A stretch of DNA of 10,386 nucleotides. Origin: Actinomycetes bacterium. GTDB lineage: Bacteria; Planctomycetota; Phycisphaerae; JAACET01. The notes under the pieces were generated by a model that saw only the letters and a program-made list of their open reading frames with translations, did no database searches and was not told the origin of the DNA. Shown one piece after another: positions 6,121 to 10,386 of the stretch; positions within the stretch are counted from its first letter, which is position 1; each line of letters opens with the position of its first letter. Made by a program: the position numbers and the translations under genes. Where the stretch lies: contig DAOVKO010000050.1 in NCBI GenBank assembly GCA_030631725.1, positions 1 through 10,386 on the forward strand, written 5' to 3'.

Positions 6121-6215
6121 GATCCTTGCGTTCCGAAGGGAGGCCTATTACGCAGGCCGTGGCAATCTTGACCATCCGGAAAGGTTGAGATTGCTTCGCT
6201 TCGCTCGCAATGACA
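6121..6215. repeat. Hairpin repeat element, second copy of the 29-bp family
   Basis: 6187-6215 is the reverse complement of 2398-2426 with one mismatch in 29 bases. Here GCAATCT (6162-6168) pairs with AGATTGC (6188-6194), and GGCCT (6142-6146) pairs with AGGCC (6154-6158). It fills most of the 216-base gap between the Wzz/kinase-like gene and the FHA gene, and could end transcription of the former. Confidence 0.65.
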
Positions 6216-6242
6216 TCCGGCAGCTGAGCTGTTAGAAGACTA

Positions 6243-8423
6243 CTAGGTGTTCAGGACCGAGCCGATAACGGCGGCCCCGAGCTCCTCGAGGATGGCGGTG
6301 GCCCGGCGGGCCTGGCCGGAACGGGTAGAATTAGCACTGAAAGAACAAATAACGCCGTCGGCCAAGGCGGCGATTATACGGCCTTCAGGACAATCGAGTA
6401 AAGGTGGGGCGTCAATAATAATGTGCTCAAATTTCCGGGCCACCGAATCAATGAGAGCTCGACAAGAAGGAGAACTCAAGAGTTCGGCGGAGTCTTCGAG
6501 CTGGGATCCGGCGGGCATAACCGAAAGGCGTTCTACTCTGGTTCGACAAAGGGCCTGGGACAGGGAGGCTGGGTTACGGAGGACATCAGACCAGCCGGGC
6601 GATTCGGGGACGTCAAAGACGTCGGCCAAGGCGGGGTTGTCCAAGTCGGCGTCGAGCAGGAGGACGGTTCGGCCGGCACGGGCCATGCTGATGGCCAAGT
6701 TGACACTCAAGGTGGTTTTTGTTTCGGCGGCAGTTGGTGCAGTCAGGACGATAGTACGCGGGGGTACAGCATGGCCGAAGAGCAGGGCGGTGCGAATGTT
6801 GCGGTACTGGTCGTTGACATAATCGACCATGGAGATTTCCTGGGGGAGCCAGAGCTCGTCCGTCTGGGCGTCATCAGAGCTGGGCAGGGAAGCAAGCACG
6901 GGTATGCCGACGCGACGGATGATGTCGCTGGCATGGGTCAGGCGGGAATCGTAGTGCTCGACCAGCGAGCCGACGCCCAAGGCCAACAAGGCGGCCAAGA
7001 ACGGACTGCCAATGATAAAGAACCAGCGGAGGTCGCTGGCCTTTTCGGCGACGGTGGCTGGGTCGTCCAGGACGGGCTCGGCTGGGGGAAGGAGCTCGGC
7101 GGCCTTTTCCCGGAGCAGCTTGAGGTGGGCTTCAATGCGTTTGTCAAGGGCAGGCACTTGCCCGTCGAGCTGGCGGACCTGAGTAATCTCCTTGTCAGCG
7201 GCGGTGTCCTTGGCGAGCAGTTCCTTGAGGGCCTTGTCCTTTTCCATACGGAATCGGTTCTTGCGGTCAACGACGGCCTGCTGGGCGGTAACTTCGGCCC
7301 GGCGGAGGTCCCGGGCCTGCTGAAGGGCCTGGGCTTTCAACTCGGTGAGGCGTTCGGTCATTCCCTGGCGAATCTGCTGGATGATGGTGGCTCGCCGCTG
7401 GTCGGGGACCGTGGTGGAGGAACTTGAGCCTGGTCTTGGGGAGTCTTTGGGCAATGGGGAATTTGCGGAGCGGGTAGAAGGTAAAGGGATCGCAGAGGTG
7501 CTGAAGAGCTTTTCCTGATCGGAAGTGGCAATCATGCTGCGATAAATGTCGCGGTACACTTCGAGCAGGGGGTCGTCCTCGACAAATTCGTTCAGAAGAG
7601 CTTGGATCTTGTCGTTGTCGGCGGGGGAGGCCTTCAAGGCGGCGAGTCTGGCGGAGGCCTGGGTGTAATCGTCCTCGGTGACGTCGAGATCGCGCCCGGC
7701 ATTAGCCAAGGGCTGAATATAATCTTGTCGGCGACGATAGAGGGCCCGGATGTAGGCATCGGTGTTTCGTCCGGAAAGGCTGTCCAAAATAGCCTGGCGG
7801 TCCCGGCGAAAGCGGGCGAGTTCGTCGCGGAGCTGCTGGGTGGTAGTGCGGTGCTGATCAATCTGGGGGAGGATATCCAGGGCTATGTAGGCCTGGGCGA
7901 CGGCATTGGCGGCGTCGATCAGGCCTTGAGGGGAAGAGCCGGTAACGACGACAGAAACTATCTGGCCTTTGTCCTGAGGTAGGGTGGAGGTGCGAGCCAG
8001 GAGGTCGTTCACATCAGTGTCGTAAGTGAGGCCGAGCTTGGCAGCAGCGGCGGCAATAATATCGCGTCGGGAAATGCGCCTGAGCTCGGTGTTCAGATAG
8101 CCGGAATATCCGGCGCGGGCGTCGGCGGCAGTGAGGATACTGTCAACGACAGGCCGGGGGACAAAGCGGAGCTGAGCGACGGCCTGATAAACGGGATGAA
8201 CAAAGATGACGGACAAGGACAGGCCGACAATCAGCAAGAGGGAGAAGATGACGAGCATGAGCCGCCATCGCCGGCGAAAGGTGCGAACCAGCAAGGAATG
8301 GGGAAGTTCCCGGGGCCCGAGATGAGGGGTCGGCAGCAGAGGATAATCTTCCGGCGGGGCAGGGGCAATGTTGGGGGAGATGCGGTCGATGTCGGAAAGC
8401 GGGGTTTGTGAAACGTCAGGCAT
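6243..8423 (-). CDS. Wzz/BY-kinase-like polysaccharide chain-length protein
   Basis: A 726-aa inner-membrane protein of the polysaccharide co-polymerase type: a Wzz-like N-terminal half fused to a MinD/BY-kinase-like C-terminal domain. Membrane segments lie at about 54-75 and 467-486. Between them is a periplasmic part with coiled coils (about 195-265 and 345-445) and a Ser/Pro-rich break (307-342). The cytoplasmic domain (from about 535) has YRNIRTALLF (540-549), a P-loop-like TAPTAAETKTT (561-571), Walker A' VLLLDADLDNP (587-597) and Walker B HIIIDAPP (667-674). The glycines of the usual PGEGK[ST] loop are lost, though Lys569 and Thr570 remain. The C-terminus stops at GSVLNT without a tyrosine cluster, so autokinase activity is doubtful. 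ATG 8423 lies one base after the previous stop (TAGAATG), supporting coupling; the frame opens further upstream to 8507. Confidence 0.88.
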   Translation of the reverse strand: MPDVSQTPLSDIDRISPNIAPAPPEDYPLLPTPHLGPRELPHSLLVRTFRRRWRLMLVIFSLLLIVGLSLSVIFVHPVYQAVAQLRFVPRPVVDSILTAADARAGYSGYLNTELRRISRRDIIAAAAAKLGLTYDTDVNDLLARTSTLPQDKGQIVSVVVTGSSPQGLIDAANAVAQAYIALDILPQIDQHRTTTQQLRDELARFRRDRQAILDSLSGRNTDAYIRALYRRRQDYIQPLANAGRDLDVTEDDYTQASARLAALKASPADNDKIQALLNEFVEDDPLLEVYRDIYRSMIATSDQEKLFSTSAIPLPSTRSANSPLPKDSPRPGSSSSTTVPDQRRATIIQQIRQGMTERLTELKAQALQQARDLRRAEVTAQQAVVDRKNRFRMEKDKALKELLAKDTAADKEITQVRQLDGQVPALDKRIEAHLKLLREKAAELLPPAEPVLDDPATVAEKASDLRWFFIIGSPFLAALLALGVGSLVEHYDSRLTHASDIIRRVGIPVLASLPSSDDAQTDELWLPQEISMVDYVNDQYRNIRTALLFGHAVPPRTIVLTAPTAAETKTTLSVNLAISMARAGRTVLLLDADLDNPALADVFDVPESPGWSDVLRNPASLSQALCRTRVERLSVMPAGSQLEDSAELLSSPSCRALIDSVARKFEHIIIDAPPLLDCPEGRIIAALADGVICSFSANSTRSGQARRATAILEELGAAVIGSVLNT

Positions 8424-8424
8424 T

Positions 8425-8916
8425 CTAGAATCCGTTAGAGACGGCCGAAGCGGACAAAGGATGATTGTGATCAGGTGAGTTTTGCAAAGCGGCCTGGATG
8501 CGTGCATTGGCCAGGCTGGTCAAGAGCTGATCGCAGTGGGTATCAATCGATCCGGGCGGATCGGGGAGGAATTGGCGGGGCTGGCGGACATGGCGGCGGG
8601 CCAAGTCGGCCAAGGGATTGGCGGAGAAGCTCAAGTCCAACTTCTCGGTCGGGGCTGACGGAGAAAGTTCAGCTTCAACGTCTATCACGAAAGGGGAGGC
8701 GGCTGCGCGGAGCAGGCGTTTCATCAGGCCGGGGACCAACTCAGCCGGGGGGGCAGGAGCAGTGGAAGCGGCAGGCTGAGGCTCGGGGGCTAATGAGGCA
8801 GAAGGGCTGTGGGTCGAAGCAGCAGAGACGGCCCGCTTGGCCCGGCGAATCTCGCTGTCGTGGCGGGTTTTGCCGGAAGGGGAGGCCTTTTTGCGAATGG
8901 TGCGTCTCTTAGCCAC
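8425..8916 (-). CDS. Hypothetical basic/proline-rich protein, 163 aa
   Basis: First gene of the transcript that continues into the Wzz/kinase-like gene, to which it is coupled (TAGAATG). I do not recognise the family. It begins with GTG and has no obvious SD. Residues 3-28 are strongly basic (12 Lys/Arg). Residues 31-60 are an Ala/Pro/Ser linker. The C-terminal half (about 62-146) looks folded, with hydrophobic patches LMKRLLRAAASPFVIDVE and LADLARRHV and a final helix around DQLLTSLANARIQAAL. No membrane segment or signal peptide is seen. The position suggests a helper of the Wzz/kinase-like protein in polysaccharide assembly or its control, but this is guilt by association only. Promoter support makes a real gene likely. 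Confidence 0.65.
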   Translation of the reverse strand: MAKRRTIRKKASPSGKTRHDSEIRRAKRAVSAASTHSPSASLAPEPQPAASTAPAPPAELVPGLMKRLLRAAASPFVIDVEAELSPSAPTEKLDLSFSANPLADLARRHVRQPRQFLPDPPGSIDTHCDQLLTSLANARIQAALQNSPDHNHPLSASAVSNGF

Positions 8917-8944
8917 TGATCTGTCTTGAAAACGTAAAAGAGAA

Positions 8945-8983
8945 TTAACCGCAGATTACACAGATTTCACTGATAAAGAAAGG
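8945..8983. repeat. 9-bp periodic repeat (CAGATTACA type) in the 5' leader
   Basis: CAGATTACA (8952-8960), CAGATTTCA (8961-8969) and CTGATAAAG (8970-8978) follow each other, preceded by TTAACCG. I know the type TTAACCGCAGATTACACAGA as a dispersed intergenic sequence in many bacteria. It lies inside the predicted leader of the 163-aa gene. Confidence 0.5.
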
Positions 8984-8998
8984 TAGACATTGAAACTT

Positions 8999-9026
8999 AT
9001 TGTAACCGGCTGGGAGGCTGGGTCAA
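8999..9026 (-). promoter_or_regulatory. Promoter of the 163-aa and Wzz/kinase-like genes
   Basis: On the minus strand TTGACC (complement of 9021-9026) and TACAAT (complement of 8999-9004) are 16 bases apart, each 5/6 to the sigma70 consensus. Transcription would start near 8992, giving a leader of about 75 bases that includes the 9-bp periodic repeat. Confidence 0.75.
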
Positions 9027-9100
9027 ATGTTTTGGGAAAAATCAGGTGGGGATTGTGCGAATCCGAGGTTAGGGATGAGGGGCAGCTTGCTGAGGGCCAT

Positions 9101-9128
9101 CTCCGACAGAAGTAGGCTTCCGTCGGAG
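9101..9128. other. Imperfect hairpin in the divergent spacer
   Basis: CTCCGAC (9101-9107) pairs with GTCGGAG (9122-9128). After one A-C mismatch, GAAG pairs with CTTC around the tetraloop TAGG. No U tract follows on either strand, so it is not a simple terminator. It could be an operator or a structured leader; unsupported beyond base pairing. Confidence 0.35.
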
Positions 9129-9161
9129 ACCCGCGGAGTCCTGTAAGAACGAAAAAGGTCT

Positions 9162-9189
9162 TTGCCGAAGTCCCGAGACACGATAAAAT
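9162..9189 (+). promoter_or_regulatory. Candidate promoter of the SIS gene
   Basis: TTGCCG (9162-9167, 4/6) and TAAAAT (9184-9189, 5/6) lie 16 bases apart. The leader would be about 170 bases. An isolated TATAAA at 9334-9339 is closer to the gene but has no matching -35 box. Confidence 0.4.
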
Positions 9190-9364
9190 CACCGGAACGA
9201 CCTGAGAGTGTCCTGGGCAAGCAGCTGTGCGGGAAATCTCGTTTTAAAAAGCACTTAGATTGCCGGCGGACGAGAGGCAGCAAAATAGGTGCTATCAAGG
9301 AGGCTTAGCCACAGATGAAATCAAGCAATTGTTTATAAAATTTAATTTCTGAGGGCTAATTGTT

Positions 9365-10378
9365 ATGAAGAACGAAGAAAGATATACGAAATTTGCTCTG
9401 ATCCGTGAGATGATGGAGACACCTGGGATTATAAGAAATTTCAAGCTCGAAAATATTGACAATATAGTCGCGGCTATCAAAAAGTGCGGCAAGTTGTTTT
9501 TTGTCGGCGAGGGGTCCAGTCGGATCTTCTCTTCCAAAAATGCCATAGCTCAAGCCATGCAATTCGGCTGTGATATCAGTCTGTTCAGCGAAGGATCGTA
9601 CCAAGCTGCCGAGTACGATTTGACCAACTACGCGGTGCTGGCCATTTCCAATAGCGGTCGAACCAAGGAGACATTATGTCTTTGCGATATGCTTAGAAAG
9701 TCCGGCCATGATAGGTTGTTTGGTTTGACTTCTTATCAAAACAGTAAACTCGAAGCTCTCACTACTCAAACTGTTGTTTTGAGCTGTGGTCCCGAAGAGG
9801 CCATAGCAGCTAGCAAAAGCAGTGTGGAGCAGGCCTTGTTCTGCCAATCCTTATTGGCCCAAGTACATGGCAAAAGCATCGACAGCAAGTTGAATGCTCT
9901 TGCCGACGCCTTCGAATCGGCACTTACCGTTCCGGTCGATTCTATTATTACAGAGGCTCTTGCCAGGGCTGAGACTGTTTATTTTGCCGGTCGCAATGAC
10001 GGCGTAGCTGAAGAACTCACATTGAAAGCTAATGAGATTGTTCGCAAAAAGAGCGACTTTTTCGAAGGTACGTATTTGATACACGGCCCGGAAGAGGTCA
10101 TTAGTCCGAATGATGTGGTTATAGTGATTAATCCGTACAAATCCACAATGGAAAAGATTAAGGAACTTCTGGTCGAGGGGATAGGGCTCAATGTATTTGC
10201 GATCGCTTCCGATGACACGATTTTCCCAACTGTTCGTGTCCAATCGGTTGATGAGCTGACCAATTATGTTTATCTTGCGGCGGGTTGGAATGTTCTGGTT
10301 GAAGCAGGTGTTAATTTGGATATTGATCTCGACAAAGCTGAACGAATCCGCAAAGTTGCAGATACCTTTTCCGGCTAG
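9365..10378 (+). CDS. Double-SIS-domain sugar-phosphate isomerase/deaglycase-like protein
   Basis: A complete 337-aa protein of the GlmS C-terminal/FrlB/AgaS group, which acts on phosphorylated amino or glycated sugars in the cytosol. The first SIS domain (about 30-170) has GEGSSR (48-53), SNSGRTKET (95-103) and EEAIAASKSS (144-153), equivalent to the ETAVAxTKS segment of GlmS. The second (about 190-315) has YFAGRND (206-212), LTLKANEI (218-225) and LIHGPEEVI (238-246), which contains the His-Gly-Pro of the isomerase site. There is no glutaminase domain, so ammonia transfer from glutamine is not expected. ATG 9365 follows GAGGG (9351-9355) at 9-base spacing. Codon use is clearly more AT-rich than in the polysaccharide genes beside it. 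Substrate cannot be told; glucosamine- or galactosamine-6-phosphate deamination/isomerisation or fructosamine-phosphate cleavage are all possible. Confidence 0.88.
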   Translation: MKNEERYTKFALIREMMETPGIIRNFKLENIDNIVAAIKKCGKLFFVGEGSSRIFSSKNAIAQAMQFGCDISLFSEGSYQAAEYDLTNYAVLAISNSGRTKETLCLCDMLRKSGHDRLFGLTSYQNSKLEALTTQTVVLSCGPEEAIAASKSSVEQALFCQSLLAQVHGKSIDSKLNALADAFESALTVPVDSIITEALARAETVYFAGRNDGVAEELTLKANEIVRKKSDFFEGTYLIHGPEEVISPNDVVIVINPYKSTMEKIKELLVEGIGLNVFAIASDDTIFPTVRVQSVDELTNYVYLAAGWNVLVEAGVNLDIDLDKAERIRKVADTFSG

Positions 10379-10386
10379 CCCGTAAC

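Larger units (their letters stand above)
8917..9364. other. Divergent intergenic region, 448 bases
   Basis: It separates the minus-strand polysaccharide genes from the plus-strand SIS gene. It holds a promoter for each direction (8999-9026 minus; 9162-9189 plus, weaker), a 9-bp periodic repeat in the minus leader, an imperfect hairpin at 9101-9128 and an isolated strong SD at 9297-9303. A 91-codon minus frame (9023-9298) looks protein-like in its later part but has only a TTG start without SD. I do not call it a gene. Confidence 0.5.

Noticed and set aside
6423..7427. 334-codon plus-strand open frame
   Set aside because: It lies wholly antisense to the Wzz/kinase-like gene, is Gly/Val/Asp-rich as expected for the complement of GC-rich codons, and has no domain.
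8424..8507. Longer start of the Wzz/kinase-like gene at 8507
   Set aside because: The added residues overlap the 163-aa gene by 84 bases, whereas ATG 8423 sits one base after its stop.
9190..9364. glmS-type ribozyme or other known riboswitch before the SIS gene
   Set aside because: I looked for a conserved ribozyme or riboswitch core because the product resembles the GlmS isomerase half, but found no recognisable motif.

Overview
The window looks like a piece of a Planctomycetota chromosome, perhaps Phycisphaerae. This is an inference with no 16S or ribosomal marker behind it. It rests on a very short Hc1-type histone-like protein, a phosphohexomutase with a Cys-rich N-terminal extension, an FHA protein beside a Wzz/tyrosine-kinase-like protein, and several kinds of dispersed intergenic repeat.

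Layout. (1) Positions 1-351 hold no recognisable gene. (2) Positions 352-2145 carry three overlapping plus-strand genes (217, 78 and about 304 aa) of unknown function. They form one translationally coupled cassette and are the best candidate here for an undescribed accessory system. (3) Positions 2146-2490 are a non-coding junction with a large nested inverted repeat and a 13-bp exact copy of part of the neighbouring tRNA. (4) A complete tRNA-Lys(CUU) on the minus strand has a good promoter. (5) A 57-aa Hc1-like gene (2786-2959, plus) has a clear promoter and Shine-Dalgarno (SD) sequence. It converges on (6) a minus-strand block, 3025-8916: phosphohexomutase, thioredoxin, FHA protein, Wzz/BY-kinase-like protein and a basic 163-aa protein. 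(7) A divergent 448-bp intergenic region leads to (8) a plus-strand double-SIS sugar isomerase/deaglycase-like gene, 9365-10378.

How the genes work together. The minus-strand block contains at least three transcription units. A sigma70-like promoter at 8999-9026 drives the 163-aa gene and the Wzz/kinase-like gene, whose stop and start are 1 base apart. The FHA gene stands alone between a repeat-rich spacer and a terminator-like inverted repeat. A near-consensus promoter at 5050-5078 drives thioredoxin and, 46 bases later, the phosphohexomutase. The mutase (sugar-1-phosphate supply), the Wzz-like protein (chain length and export) and perhaps the SIS protein (amino-sugar phosphate metabolism) share a theme of surface polysaccharide. 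The link is by theme and proximity only.

Repeats are the second theme. A 29-bp hairpin-forming sequence occurs twice in opposite orientation (2398-2426 and 6187-6215). An AT-rich repeat abuts the FHA start, and short 8- and 9-bp periodic repeats lie at 5164-5182 and 8945-8983. All lie between genes or in 5' leaders.
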